NCBI GenBank assembly: GCA_049616325.1
Contig: JBMZHG010000002.1
Location: 94,007-158,006 of the forward strand
Length of the DNA: 64,000 bases
Reading direction: 5' to 3'
Source of the DNA: UBA11663 sp049616325
Lineage (GTDB): Bacteria > Bacteroidota > Bacteroidia > Flavobacteriales_D > Sanyastnellaceae
Each line of letters begins with the position of its first letter. Position 1 is the stretch's first letter. The notes beneath the pieces are model-generated. The model saw nothing but the letters and a program-made list of their open reading frames with translations, did no database searches and was not told where the DNA came from. A program made the translations under genes and the position numbers. Below, in pieces: positions 16,476 to 25,596 of the stretch.

Positions 16476-18133
16476 GGTCGGGCTTCAGGTCCGGTCAACA
16501 GGTCCGCGTACTCCCCTGTTTCAAGAAGATCTACGGCGCGCAACGCCACGGGGTCGTGAATCAACCCGTGCCGGTATTCCCCGGACGTGTTGTAAAAGTG
16601 CGCCACCAACTCCTGTTCCAACGCCCGTTGAACCTCGGCCTTGTGCCGCTCGAGGTCCGCGGCGACGTTGGCTCGCAACCCCGTTTTGAGTGCCTCAAGC
16701 GAGGCCGCGTTTTCCACGTCCAGCAACTCCTCTTGAGCCGTGGTTTGGAGCGTTTCGAAGGCCTTCATGGTTTGGGATGCGTAGGGCACTTCGGCCAAGG
16801 CAGCGACGTCGTTCACAAAGACGAGCCAGATGGCCTCGGACAAGGTGAATTCCGCCGCGTCGTCCGGCACGCGAAGCTGCTCGCGCTGCCGCACGGCGAA
16901 GTCAAACAGCACTCCGTTCTCTAGCAGTCCTTGAAGCACGTAATTCGATTCCGGAAGAGGGATTTCGACGTCCGGGATGACGCCCCGCCCTTCGAGTACC
17001 TCCCGACCGCTCATGGTGTAGAAGGTCTTGAGGGTGGAATCTGCTTGGGCGTGAACTTCGCCGGCGTCGTCTCTGTGGCTGTAATCGAGGCGTTGAACGC
17101 ATCTTCCGCTTGGCGTGTAGTACTTCGCCACCGTCACCTTCATTCGGGTCCCGTAGGCGAGTTTTTTGGTCTGTTGAACAAGCCCCTTCCCAAACGACTC
17201 CGACCCCACCACGATTCCCCGGTCCAAATCCTGCACAGTTCCTGCCACGATTTCACTCGCCGAGGCCGATTTGCCGTCCACCAAAATCGCGATGGGCAGG
17301 TCGGGACGAAGGGCGTTCGCGCGCGTTTTGTAGGACTTGTTCCAGTCGGGGGTTTTGCCCTTGGTGCTGACCACTTCCTGCCCTTTCCCCACAAAGAGGT
17401 TGACCATGGCGATGGCCTCGCGAAGCAACCCGCCCCCGTTGCCACGGAGGTCGATGACGACGTTTTCTGCGCCGAGGGAGTCGGTGAGGTTGACGAGCGC
17501 TTTGCGCACCTCGCTGCTGGCCGTTTTGGTGAACGAGCTCAAGGCCAAATACCCTGTTTTTTCGCTCAACATGCCCTGGTACGGGACGTCCGGCACCTTG
17601 ACTTTTTGGCGTTGCAGAGTGAAGGAAAGGAGCTCACGCGTTCCGGGTCGTTCGAGCTCGACTTGGACCTCCGTGCCGGTGGCACCTTGAAGGAGGTCGC
17701 CAACCTGTTCTTGTTCGAGGCCGGAGATGTCTCGGCCGTCGACACGCTTCAAGACGTCGCCGAGTCGAATTCCCGCAACGTCGGCGGGTTCGCCCTCGAG
17801 CAAGTCGACCACGACGGTTTCGCCTTTTTTGGTTTCAATGCTGGCGCCCACGCCGCCGTATTCCCCGGTTTGCATGAACCGCACGTCCTCCATTTTGGAC
17901 TCCGGGAAATACCTGGTGTAGGGGTCGAGCTGCTCCAGCATCGCCTTGATGCCGGTTTCCATCAATTCTCCCGGCGCGAGCTCGTCGACGTAGAACAAAT
18001 TGAGTTCTCGGAAAGCCGATTGCATGATTTCGAGCTGCTTAGACATTTCGAAGTAGTCGTCCTTGACGGCGGTGGCAGCCAAAAGAAACACGAGGGCTGC
18101 TGGAAGCCCGAGCAAAATCATCAATCGACGCAT
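16472..18133 (-). CDS. S41 family carboxy-terminal processing peptidase (CtpA-like)
   Basis: 553 residues, a usual length for Bacteroidota members. A single N-terminal signal or anchor helix (7-22) exports it. A PDZ domain (about 95-175) has VGASI and ADVAGIRLGDVL. The catalytic domain has VIDLRGNGGGLLREA (226-240), the nucleophile S291 in KSASASEIVAG and the base K316 in ESFGKGLVQ. The C-terminal third (about 390-553) is a helical extension typical of the group. It trims or degrades periplasmic proteins. It sits between rnpA and the O-antigen-ligase-like gene; the start is 24 bases after the rnpA stop. Confidence 0.95.
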   Translation of the reverse strand: MRRLMILLGLPAALVFLLAATAVKDDYFEMSKQLEIMQSAFRELNLFYVDELAPGELMETGIKAMLEQLDPYTRYFPESKMEDVRFMQTGEYGGVGASIETKKGETVVVDLLEGEPADVAGIRLGDVLKRVDGRDISGLEQEQVGDLLQGATGTEVQVELERPGTRELLSFTLQRQKVKVPDVPYQGMLSEKTGYLALSSFTKTASSEVRKALVNLTDSLGAENVVIDLRGNGGGLLREAIAMVNLFVGKGQEVVSTKGKTPDWNKSYKTRANALRPDLPIAILVDGKSASASEIVAGTVQDLDRGIVVGSESFGKGLVQQTKKLAYGTRMKVTVAKYYTPSGRCVQRLDYSHRDDAGEVHAQADSTLKTFYTMSGREVLEGRGVIPDVEIPLPESNYVLQGLLENGVLFDFAVRQREQLRVPDDAAEFTLSEAIWLVFVNDVAALAEVPYASQTMKAFETLQTTAQEELLDVENAASLEALKTGLRANVAADLERHKAEVQRALEQELVAHFYNTSGEYRHGLIHDPVALRAVDLLETGEYADLLTGPEARP

Positions 18134-18157
18134 GCGAAGCGAGGTTCAGGAAGGGTT

Positions 18158-18556
18158 CTAACGAGCGGAATCCGACGCAGCATTCACTTCGTCAGCCAAG
18201 CGCTTGCAGATGCGTCGCAGCAGCAGCTGGCAGTCCGCAAACGTTGGAATCTCGTTTCCCACAAAGATGAACACGACGGCCCATTGCGGGGCGCCAGGTT
18301 CCCAATTTTTGGCGAGCGCAGTTTTTTCCACCCGCCAGGCTTCCCGCAACAAGCGCTTGATGCGGTTGCGATCAACTGCGCGGCGGAAGCGCTTTTTCCC
18401 CACGGAAAACGCAGCTTGAAACGGCACCGGATGGGGGAGTTCGGCTCGGGTGGCCCGAACCATCACAGGAAACGCCTTGATTTTCAGTCCCTTCTCAAAC
18501 GCAAGGTCCATCACTGCGGTCGACTTCAACCGCTCGCGCTTGGAGAGGGTGTGCAC
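18158..18556 (-). CDS. rnpA: Ribonuclease P protein component
   Basis: 132 residues from a GTG at 18556, directly after the hemD stop. The protein subunit binds RNase P RNA and helps remove the 5' leader of pre-tRNAs. The RNR signature is visible as VDRNRIKRLLREAWR, with AAFSVGKKRFRRA just before it, and the N-terminus LSKRERLKSTAVMDLAFEKG is characteristic. In many bacteria rnpA sits beside rpmH and dnaA; here it lies between hemD and an S41 peptidase, an arrangement common in Bacteroidota. An ATG alternative is not evident near the N-terminus. Confidence 0.95.
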   Translation of the reverse strand: MHTLSKRERLKSTAVMDLAFEKGLKIKAFPVMVRATRAELPHPVPFQAAFSVGKKRFRRAVDRNRIKRLLREAWRVEKTALAKNWEPGAPQWAVVFIFVGNEIPTFADCQLLLRRICKRLADEVNAASDSAR

Positions 18557-19297
18557 TCAGCTTGCGATGTATTGCTCCAGCGCCATGGTCATGGAAGGAG
18601 CCTTGGCGGTAGGCGCGTTGATGTCGATGCGCAACCCGGCGGCTTCGGCAGCCTTGGCTGTCGTGGGCCCAAACACCGCAATGCGCGTCGTTCCCTGCTC
18701 AAAATCCGGGAAGTTCTTGAACAACGACTCGATGCCGCTTGGGCTGAAAAACACCAAAACGTCGTATTTGACGTCGCTCAGGTCACTCAAGTCAGAGCAC
18801 ACAGTGCGGTACATGACGGCTCGGGAGTACGTAAACCCGCCCGAATCCAACGCGTTGGGGATGCTGTCCTTTAGCAAATCCGAACAGGGCAACAGGAACT
18901 TTTCGCTCTTATGCTTTTTCATCAGGGCCACCACCTCGTCAAACTTGATGGTGCCGTGGAAAATCTTACGCTTGCGGTACTGCACGTATTTCTGCAAGTA
19001 GTACGCTGTGCTCTCGGAAATGCAGAAGTACTTCATGGAATCGGGCACCTCAAAGCGCATTTCCTTTGCCATTCGGAAATAGTGATCAACGGCGAGGCGA
19101 CTCGTCAAAATGACGGCGGTGTGCTCTGCCAAATCAATGCGCTGCTGCCGAAACTCCTGAGCATCCATGCCTTCCACGTGAATGAAAGGACGGAAATCAA
19201 TCGTGAGTTTCTGCCGATCCGCCAAGAAGAAGTAGGGCGACTTCTCCGTGGATGGCTTGGGCTGCGAGATCAGGACGGTTTTGATCTTTTGGGCCAT
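18557..19297 (-). CDS. hemD: Uroporphyrinogen-III synthase
   Basis: 246 residues. The enzyme closes and inverts ring D of hydroxymethylbilane in haem and sirohaem biosynthesis. HemD is poorly conserved in sequence, but the two-lobed pattern is visible: an N-terminal MAQKIKTVLISQPKP, AVILTSRLAVDHYFR near 60-75, FLLPCSDLLKDSIPNAL near 130, and VLVFFSPSGIESLFKNFP with IAVFGPTTAKAAEAAGL at the C-terminus. The DUF4271 gene is immediately upstream and rnpA immediately downstream, the usual Bacteroidota order, which strengthens the call. Confidence 0.92.
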   Translation of the reverse strand: MAQKIKTVLISQPKPSTEKSPYFFLADRQKLTIDFRPFIHVEGMDAQEFRQQRIDLAEHTAVILTSRLAVDHYFRMAKEMRFEVPDSMKYFCISESTAYYLQKYVQYRKRKIFHGTIKFDEVVALMKKHKSEKFLLPCSDLLKDSIPNALDSGGFTYSRAVMYRTVCSDLSDLSDVKYDVLVFFSPSGIESLFKNFPDFEQGTTRIAVFGPTTAKAAEAAGLRIDINAPTAKAPSMTMALEQYIAS

Positions 19298-19320
19298 GAG
19301 TCGTGCGATTCAATGTCCTC

Positions 19321-19998
19321 TTACAGGGCGAGGCGCATGCTCCAGAGAATCCAAAACAGTGCCCAGCCCCATTCGAGGGTGCAAAGATACAAGATTCCAA
19401 CAACCCGCTGTGAGTTGTTGCCTTGAATCAACTGCGAGGCTCGCAGGGCGCTGTGCAACGACGCCGCCGCGAACACCGCCAAGACCCCCCAATTCGCGGC
19501 TGCGGAGACTTTCACGTAGGGATTCAGCGCGGCCACCGTGGCCCAGCAACCCAAGCCGATGCCCGCCCAAGCTTGGTTGTGGCGGTGCAGTTCGACCAAG
19601 GTGCTGGCGAGGTCGCCCGCACCAAAGGCCACCCGCGCGCCCAACCATTTCACTCCCGTGCCGGCCGCAAGCCAGGGCAGAACGGCCCAAGGGGAAGGCA
19701 CCGCGACCCCGCTTTCCCGAAGCACAGCCATACCTGCGACCAATCCCAAGGCGCCGACCCCATGGTTCAAAATCACCCCGAGGGTGCGGGGCGTTTCCGA
19801 GGCGTTGCGTGTCGAGAGGTTTCGGGGTTTGGTCCAAGCCCAGGCAAGCCTTTTGGCCTCCCTCGGAAAGGCCGCCAGCAAAAGCCACGTTCCCGCCAAG
19901 GCGCAGACTGACAGCCACAACGGCGCCATCTTCGGCAAAGCCCACGGGATCAATTCAGCGCCCTCATGCATGGGCCGAAGTTCGGTCATCAGCATCAC
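19321..19998 (-). CDS. DUF4271 family membrane protein
   Basis: 225 residues with about six hydrophobic segments. The first codon of the open frame is a GTG at 19998, directly after the stop of the lamin-tail gene; ATGs at 19995 and 19989 are equally possible starts. Family features include the position directly upstream of hemD and a C-terminal VVGILYLCTLEWGWALFWIL, resembling the FYLCALEILP-type ending of DUF4271 proteins. The family function is not known. The tight spacing suggests co-transcription with hemD and rnpA. Confidence 0.8.
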   Translation of the reverse strand: MMLMTELRPMHEGAELIPWALPKMAPLWLSVCALAGTWLLLAAFPREAKRLAWAWTKPRNLSTRNASETPRTLGVILNHGVGALGLVAGMAVLRESGVAVPSPWAVLPWLAAGTGVKWLGARVAFGAGDLASTLVELHRHNQAWAGIGLGCWATVAALNPYVKVSAAANWGVLAVFAAASLHSALRASQLIQGNNSQRVVGILYLCTLEWGWALFWILWSMRLAL

Positions 19999-22900
19999 TC
20001 AATGTGCCGCCAAGGCCACCAAGCATCGATCGACTCCCTTGCCGCCCTTGGTAAGGTTGCGCCAGGCGAAGACGGCAACGTAGGTTCCCGGAGGCAGAAC
20101 CCCGCCTTGGTCGTCTTCACCATGCCACATCCACTGGAAGGGTTCGCCGGCCCAGAAGGATTGGTTTTCGTTCATGGGCGACCACCCCCTCGGGTTGACG
20201 ATGCCGTATTCTGTTTCGTAGACGTCGCCCACGGTGGGAGGAGTCCACGTGATTTGCACAACGTCCGAACCTGTTGCCCCGCCGGGTTGAAGGGTTCTCG
20301 GGGAACAGGTCAAGTTGCCGTTGACGGCAGAGGTCACCCCAACGTCTGCGTTGTTTGGCAGCCCGGGCGAAGCGCGCATGTGGGCGGGCGAAGAAGTCCA
20401 AACGTCTGTTCCCGCCAAGTTGATCAAAGACCTTCCTTTGCGGTCGGTGACCCACGGACTGTGCGCCAGCAAAGACAGGTCGAGCAACGCTTCTCCTTCG
20501 GGCGTGCGCAAGTTGAGTACCCGGTCTCCGTGCAGGGAGGGAACGTCTGCCGGCAGGCATCGTCCTGCCGCGCTTTCCACCCACCTGGGGCAGGTGGCCA
20601 AGCACGTTTCTTCGGCTTCCGCGACCCACCACGTCACCTCACTCACGGGAACAAAATCTCCGGCCGTGGCCCACGGGTCGGAACTCCAAATCCAATCACG
20701 CATCCACGACCCTGTGCTTGCCCCCCTCCATTCCACAAAGGACCCAAATCCCTCCGACGATTCCGTCAGCACTTCATTCCAAACGGGAAGTTCCGAGGGT
20801 TGCGGGCCTTGGTCCCAAGAGGCTGCCGGGAACGACCACGAATCGTCAAAAATGTGACGAGGACCGCGCGGGAGAGAATCCGGACCCCAATCGGCAACGG
20901 CAAGCAAGACCCCGCGATGCCAACGCGGCACCCAGCGTGTTTGCGGGTTCCAGTCCTGCGCCCGCAAGCGTCCAAGGTCCCCGCCGGCAGGGACTTTCAC
21001 GGCCCACTTCCCGTCCCAAACGCCCCACGCAAGGGGGAGAGACGGGCCGTCGAGGGGAATGTCGGATTCGTCACCGTCACCGTCAGGGTGGTCGTTCCAG
21101 CCTGCCGGAGTTCCCGTAACCGTTCCGGGAGACATGCCGAGCGGAAGCGGTGCCGACCGCCACATCTCCGGGCCCGGTGCCAATCCGGACTGGCCGAACT
21201 TGACCTCCGTTGGAAGCTTTTCCAAACTTCGGCCTTCGCTTTCCGCCCGGCTTGAACTGTGGCTGCACACGCTGTACTCTTCGGAAGCAATCAAGTTGCC
21301 CCACGCATCCGTGAGCGTGGCCGTTCCCGCGGCATTGGAGAACCGAAGCGCAGGGATGGTTTCCCAAATCACCTTCGTCGAGTCTCGCCACCAAGCGGAT
21401 CCCATCCACGAGAGAAATCGTTCCCTCGGCATCGAAGATTGGACCAAACAGGTTTGGGGAGGCCACGGTCGCCCGTGCCATTCCAAGGTGTCGATGCTCA
21501 CGTTGGTCCATTCCGCGAATTCAGCCTGGGCGACCGGATGCGTCGAGGCCAAGATCTCAGTCAACACCACGTCACCCGAGAGGGGAGGTCGGTAGGCGCC
21601 CCACATCATGTCCCAGTGGACCCAAGTCAGGGTAGGGGTGCAAAGTGTCCCTGGATGGACCAAAAGTCGAACGGGACCCTCCCAAGCTTCATGCCAGGCG
21701 GACATCCAAGCAGGTTCTCCGTTGTCCCATGAAAACCAAGGAACCAAGGTGTCGGTCGTGGTGGCGTGTTTCGCGGCGATGTTAGGCGGATTTTCAGGAT
21801 GCCATGCCGGGCTGGCGTCCCACTCGACCAACCCGTTGGGAGTGCGTTTGATGTTTAGGTAAGGGAATGGCGAAAGGCTGGGCGCGCTCTCCAACACGGA
21901 TGCTGTGCCGGGGGAGGCTCCCTCGGGGTCGGGCATCCAATTCTCAGGGTGATCGCACGCCGCGGGAGAGGTGCACGAAAGGCTCACCCCGTCCTGTGGG
22001 ATGTCCTGCCACCACGTTGCGTAAAACTGAAGGTCCTCAATCAACCCCCCTGGGCCGTGCAGCGCCACGCGCTCGCCTTCGTCCCGAAGTCCCGACCACC
22101 CCGTGGCCTTCAACACCCAGAGGTCGATTGAATTCAGGGTTGTGTCGAGCCAGGGTGCACTGGCGTCTGCAATCACGAACCGGATGCCGGGCGGGATGAG
22201 CCCGTGTTCAGGACGCCTGACCCAAACAAGGGGATGGAGATCTCCGCTGTCTTCGAGGTGCAGCTGTTGGGGGTCCAGCGCGAGCTCGGAGACGTTCATG
22301 ACTTCGAGGTAGGACGACTCCGGGGCGTGAATCGCGGGGGTGGGGTCCGCCAAAATTTCGGTGAACGCGAGGTCTCCCCATTCCAGAAGGGAGGTTCCGT
22401 CGCGCCAAAGCACCGTCGAGGTGCTGTCCATCTTGGCCAGGACCGAGGAACCCGGGCTGACGGGGCAGGGCAGGTTCCAACGCCAGACGTTTTCGCAGGT
22501 GGTTTCAGTGGCATGTGGGCTGACCGTCGGAAAGGGTTCGGGGTCGCAGGTCAGCCGGAATTCGACAGCTGTGGGCGTGTCGGGCGGGGGCCAGGCCGTG
22601 CCTTCGACCTGCAACGAGTCGACGAGGACGAGACGGGTAAGGGGCGCGGGAACCGACGGTTCAAAGGGGTCGGTCGGGTTGGTCATGGAACCCGAGACTG
22701 TCGGCCGCCAACCAAACGTCCAACGATCGCCCTGACTTGACGTGTGATTCACCTCGATGCCGACGCATGGCATGCGGGTCAACGGAGGACCCGCGACCGT
22801 GTCAATCCAGGTTGCACTTCGAAGGGCTTCGTCCCGGGCTTGGACCTTCCACCGCCCGTTGGCCGACCACGACCAGGTCGCGTTCAAGGCAAAGGGGTCG

Positions 22901-23472
22901 GACCAGGCGTGGCAGGAGGGAGGCACGATCCAACTTGCCAAGTTGGGAGCGTGGCACTCGAGGGGGTCCTCCGAACCGGTTTGGCCGGCTGAAAGACCCC
23001 CGGTTCCGTCGAGCCACCCCGCTTGCATCGACGACGCAAGAAGGAAGGCTGACTCTTGGGGGTCGTCGGCAGGAGGGGCTGCCCAATACAGCGAACTCCT
23101 GTTGGAAGCCGATCCAGACACCTCTTGCACCCATCGGACTTCGGCCGCCCACCCCTCGAAATTTCCGGGATCGCCAACCGCGGGGACTTCCCAAAGGGAA
23201 TCGACAGGGCACCCCCACAGGATTTGCGTGCCTGCGTTGGGGGCGTTCAGTTTCCACGAAGCAACGAGGGAGTCCGCAGTGTCATTTGGGGTGGCGGGTT
23301 CCCAAACTTGGGCAGTCCCACACCACACCAACTCGTCTTGAGTCCAGGTGGAAAAGGCGTCGGTTTGGCTTGGAGCGGCACTCCAAAGGCCCCACATGCA
23401 AGTTGCCAAAACGACGCTTTTCCTTCCCGCCAAGGCCGCACCAAATCGGCCCGTTCCACATCCTCTCTTCAT
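19999..23472 (-). CDS. Large secreted protein with lamin-tail domains
   Basis: 1157 residues beginning with a basic N-terminus and hydrophobic segment (about 10-35), so it is probably exported. Two segments have the lamin-tail start pattern: LAFTEILADPTPAIHAPE near residue 385, with SSYLEVMNVS, and VVLTEILASTHPVAQAEF near 625. Lamin-tail domains occur in many secreted Bacteroidota proteins and nucleases. The C-terminal 70 residues (EYGIVNPRGW, WHGEDDQGGVLPPGTYVAVF) resemble a FlgD-like or T9SS type B ending. Composition is very rich in Trp and Pro. It is divergent from asd and is the first gene of the six-gene minus-strand series down to 14949. Function unknown. Confidence 0.82.
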   Translation of the reverse strand: MKRGCGTGRFGAALAGRKSVVLATCMWGLWSAAPSQTDAFSTWTQDELVWCGTAQVWEPATPNDTADSLVASWKLNAPNAGTQILWGCPVDSLWEVPAVGDPGNFEGWAAEVRWVQEVSGSASNRSSLYWAAPPADDPQESAFLLASSMQAGWLDGTGGLSAGQTGSEDPLECHAPNLASWIVPPSCHAWSDPFALNATWSWSANGRWKVQARDEALRSATWIDTVAGPPLTRMPCVGIEVNHTSSQGDRWTFGWRPTVSGSMTNPTDPFEPSVPAPLTRLVLVDSLQVEGTAWPPPDTPTAVEFRLTCDPEPFPTVSPHATETTCENVWRWNLPCPVSPGSSVLAKMDSTSTVLWRDGTSLLEWGDLAFTEILADPTPAIHAPESSYLEVMNVSELALDPQQLHLEDSGDLHPLVWVRRPEHGLIPPGIRFVIADASAPWLDTTLNSIDLWVLKATGWSGLRDEGERVALHGPGGLIEDLQFYATWWQDIPQDGVSLSCTSPAACDHPENWMPDPEGASPGTASVLESAPSLSPFPYLNIKRTPNGLVEWDASPAWHPENPPNIAAKHATTTDTLVPWFSWDNGEPAWMSAWHEAWEGPVRLLVHPGTLCTPTLTWVHWDMMWGAYRPPLSGDVVLTEILASTHPVAQAEFAEWTNVSIDTLEWHGRPWPPQTCLVQSSMPRERFLSWMGSAWWRDSTKVIWETIPALRFSNAAGTATLTDAWGNLIASEEYSVCSHSSSRAESEGRSLEKLPTEVKFGQSGLAPGPEMWRSAPLPLGMSPGTVTGTPAGWNDHPDGDGDESDIPLDGPSLPLAWGVWDGKWAVKVPAGGDLGRLRAQDWNPQTRWVPRWHRGVLLAVADWGPDSLPRGPRHIFDDSWSFPAASWDQGPQPSELPVWNEVLTESSEGFGSFVEWRGASTGSWMRDWIWSSDPWATAGDFVPVSEVTWWVAEAEETCLATCPRWVESAAGRCLPADVPSLHGDRVLNLRTPEGEALLDLSLLAHSPWVTDRKGRSLINLAGTDVWTSSPAHMRASPGLPNNADVGVTSAVNGNLTCSPRTLQPGGATGSDVVQITWTPPTVGDVYETEYGIVNPRGWSPMNENQSFWAGEPFQWMWHGEDDQGGVLPPGTYVAVFAWRNLTKGGKGVDRCLVALAAH

Positions 23473-23486
23473 CTCGGCAAACCTCG

Positions 23487-23494
23487 TATTTTCG
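23487..23494 (+). promoter_or_regulatory. Possible -7 promoter box for asd
   Basis: TATTTTCG, one mismatch from TAnnTTTG, lies 60 bases before the asd ATG in the divergent gap. Confidence 0.4.
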
Positions 23495-23554
23495 CAGGGT
23501 CGCGACCAAACCGCCAGTCAACTGAACCGGCACGTCCACAAACTGCCTGAACCC

Positions 23555-24568
23555 ATGAATTCGAACCTCGCACCGTTAAACGTTGCCGTGGTGGGCGCCA
23601 CCGGAATGGTGGGCCGCACGATGCTCGACGTCCTTGAAGCCCGAAACTTTCCCGTAGAAAACCTCTTGCCCGTGGCCTCTTCGCGCTCCGTGGGCACGAC
23701 CGTCACGTTTCGCGGCGAGGATGTGACGGTGATCTCGATCGAAGAAGCTTTGGCCTCGCGACCGCACGTGGCGCTGTTTTCTGCTGGGGGGGAATTGAGC
23801 CTGGAGTGGGCGCCCAAATTCGCCGCAGCAGGAACCACTGTCGTGGACAACAGCAGCGCCTGGCGCATGTCGGAAAAGCACAAGCTGGTGGTTCCGGAAG
23901 TGAACGGGGAGGTGATTGGCGACGAAGATTTGGTCATCGCCAACCCCAATTGCACCACCATGCAACTGGTGATGTGCCTCAAGCCACTTCACGACCGTTG
24001 GAACATCGAACGCGGCGTGGTCAACACCTACCAGAGCGTCACAGGGACGGGTCAAGCGGCGGTGGCGCAACTCGAAGCTGAGCGGCGCGGCGAAGAAGGC
24101 ACGGGGGTGTATCCCCATCCCATCGACAAAAACTGCTTGCCCCATTGCGACACGTTTCAAGACAACGGGTACACCCGTGAGGAGATGAAGGTCCACCACG
24201 AGACCAAAAAAATCATGGGCGACGACGGCATACAGTTGTCTTGCACGGCAGTTCGCGTGCCCGTGGTGGGTGGTCACAGCGAGGCGGTGTACGTCGAATT
24301 CACAAAGGACTTTGAGATGGATGCGGTTCGAGAAGCGCTTGCGGGCTTCCCAGGTGTGGTCTTGGAAGATCGCCCCGAAGAGTTGGTGTACCCGATGCCC
24401 CGAAACGCTCATGGAAAAGACGAAGTGTTTGTGGGTCGCTTGAGGAGAGATCTCGGAAACCCACGTGGGTTGCACCTCTGGATTGTGGCGGACAACCTGA
24501 GAAAGGGCGCCGCTACGAACACCGTCCAAATCGCCGAGCACCTTCACCGCGCAGGCCGCTGGTCTTGA
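23555..24568 (+). CDS. asd: Aspartate-semialdehyde dehydrogenase
   Basis: 337 residues from the ATG at 23555. The open frame is longer, but the family N-terminus is NVAVVGATGMVGRTMLDVLE, just after this ATG. It reduces aspartyl phosphate to aspartate semialdehyde with NADPH, feeding lysine/diaminopimelate, threonine and methionine synthesis. The active-site Cys is in ANPNCTTMQLVMCL, and the catalytic His region is CTAVRVPVVGGHSEAVYVEF. RPEELVYPMPRNAHGKDEVFVGR and the C-terminal NLRKGAATNTVQIAE are conserved. A hairpin terminator follows seven bases after the stop. Confidence 0.97.
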   Translation: MNSNLAPLNVAVVGATGMVGRTMLDVLEARNFPVENLLPVASSRSVGTTVTFRGEDVTVISIEEALASRPHVALFSAGGELSLEWAPKFAAAGTTVVDNSSAWRMSEKHKLVVPEVNGEVIGDEDLVIANPNCTTMQLVMCLKPLHDRWNIERGVVNTYQSVTGTGQAAVAQLEAERRGEEGTGVYPHPIDKNCLPHCDTFQDNGYTREEMKVHHETKKIMGDDGIQLSCTAVRVPVVGGHSEAVYVEFTKDFEMDAVREALAGFPGVVLEDRPEELVYPMPRNAHGKDEVFVGRLRRDLGNPRGLHLWIVADNLRKGAATNTVQIAEHLHRAGRWS

Positions 24569-24574
24569 GCCGGC

Positions 24575-24604
24575 AGGTTTCTCCCGACGGAGTGAAACCT
24601 TTTT
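24575..24604 (+). terminator. Rho-independent terminator of asd
   Basis: Stem AGGTTTC-TCC / GGA-GT-GAAACCT (24575-24584 with 24589-24600, two bulged bases) with loop CGAC is followed by TTTT. Confidence 0.75.
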
Positions 24605-24617
24605 GAAAAGACCTCCG

Positions 24618-24625
24618 TATCTTTG
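24618..24625 (+). promoter_or_regulatory. -7 promoter box for tRNA-Thr
   Basis: TATCTTTG is a full match to TAnnTTTG, 21 bases before the tRNA 5' end. Confidence 0.6.
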
Positions 24626-24646
24626 CCGACCCTGAACGCAGGATTC

Positions 24647-24722
<76 letters not shown>

Positions 24723-24745
24723 AGGCCCCCAAAGGCCGTTCAATC

Positions 24746-24775
24746 AAGCCCCACTCGAGAGTGGGGCTTTTTGAT
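24746..24775 (+). terminator. Rho-independent terminator after tRNA-Thr
   Basis: Ten-base-pair stem AAGCCCCACT / AGTGGGGCTT (24746-24755 with 24760-24769) and loop CGAG, followed by TTTTGATTTT. Confidence 0.85.
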
Positions 24776-24889
24776 TTTCAGGGAATTAGGTCGGTTGTTC
24801 ATACTGCCATGTGGACAGAACCTCTGTCCAGAGGAGGGCGCGAGCACGACGGTCCGCGTTCTTGCGGTACAAACCTTTCAATCTCTCCG

Positions 24890-25456
24890 ATGAAAAAATT
24901 CTTGTTTGCTGCTTGTGCAGCCTTGATGAGCCTGACGATGTCGGCTCAACAAAATGCCCACGCTGTCAAGGCCAATCCGCTTGGCTTCTTCGTGGGTCAG
25001 TATCAATTTGGGTACGAACATGCCCTGAACGACAACATCAGTGTACAGCTCTCCGCGGGCTTCATCGGGGGCACCTCCGAAGGCACCCTCTCTGAGGACA
25101 GCGTGGAGGTGGCCTCGGCACCCTACAAGAAGACGGGCTTCATTGCCATTCCCGAAGTGCGATTTTACCCAGGTGGAAACGCGTGCGAAGGATTCTACAT
25201 CGCGGCGTTGGGCCGCTTCCGCAGCGCCACGACTGTGAACGACACAGACGAGGTAATCCTGGAGCGAAGTGCCAACGGAGGTGCAGTGGTCCTCGGATAT
25301 CAAAAAGCCAACGACGGCTACATGGTGGACTTCTTCATTGGGCCTCAATACAAGGCGGTGAGTTCTTCGGGAACGTTGGAGGAGGCCTCCTCGTTCTTCA
25401 CAAGCGACAACCCGATGGGGGTGCGACTCGGCGTCAACATCGGTTTTGGATGGTGA
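24890..25456 (+). CDS. Outer-membrane beta-barrel-like protein
   Basis: 188 residues from the ATG at 24890, chosen because MKKFLFAACAALMSLTMSAQ is a clean signal peptide. The mature part has alternating hydrophobic and polar strands (LGFFVGQYQFGYEHALNDNISVQ, where the strand continues into the next; FIAIPEVRFYPGG; GVRLGVNIGFGW) and ends in an aromatic residue, W. That is typical of beta-barrel proteins recognised by the BAM complex, and similar to small DUF3575-like barrels. Length fits an eight-stranded barrel. Function unknown; a structural or transport role is possible. It is a single gene between two hairpin terminators. Confidence 0.8.
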   Translation: MKKFLFAACAALMSLTMSAQQNAHAVKANPLGFFVGQYQFGYEHALNDNISVQLSAGFIGGTSEGTLSEDSVEVASAPYKKTGFIAIPEVRFYPGGNACEGFYIAALGRFRSATTVNDTDEVILERSANGGAVVLGYQKANDGYMVDFFIGPQYKAVSSSGTLEEASSFFTSDNPMGVRLGVNIGFGW

Positions 25457-25489
25457 GCTGACCCTCTCTAACCTGCAACTTGAAACTGG

Positions 25490-25517
25490 AAAGCCCCGCC
25501 AATTGGTGGGGCTTTTT
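25490..25517 (+). terminator. Rho-independent terminator of the beta-barrel gene
   Basis: Eleven-base-pair stem AAAGCCCCGCC / GGTGGGGCTTT (25490-25500 with 25505-25515, one G-T pair) with loop AATT and a T run. Confidence 0.88.
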
Positions 25518-25571
25518 CTGTCCCTCGCGACTTTGGATGCGACCCGCGAGTCACCGCACGCGTGGCGTGAC

Positions 25572-25579
25572 TACCTTTC
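25572..25579 (+). promoter_or_regulatory. -7 promoter box for the secreted protein at 25597
   Basis: TACCTTTC, one mismatch from TAnnTTTG, lies 17 bases before the ATG. Confidence 0.45.
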
Positions 25580-25596
25580 GAAAAAATCGCATTCGC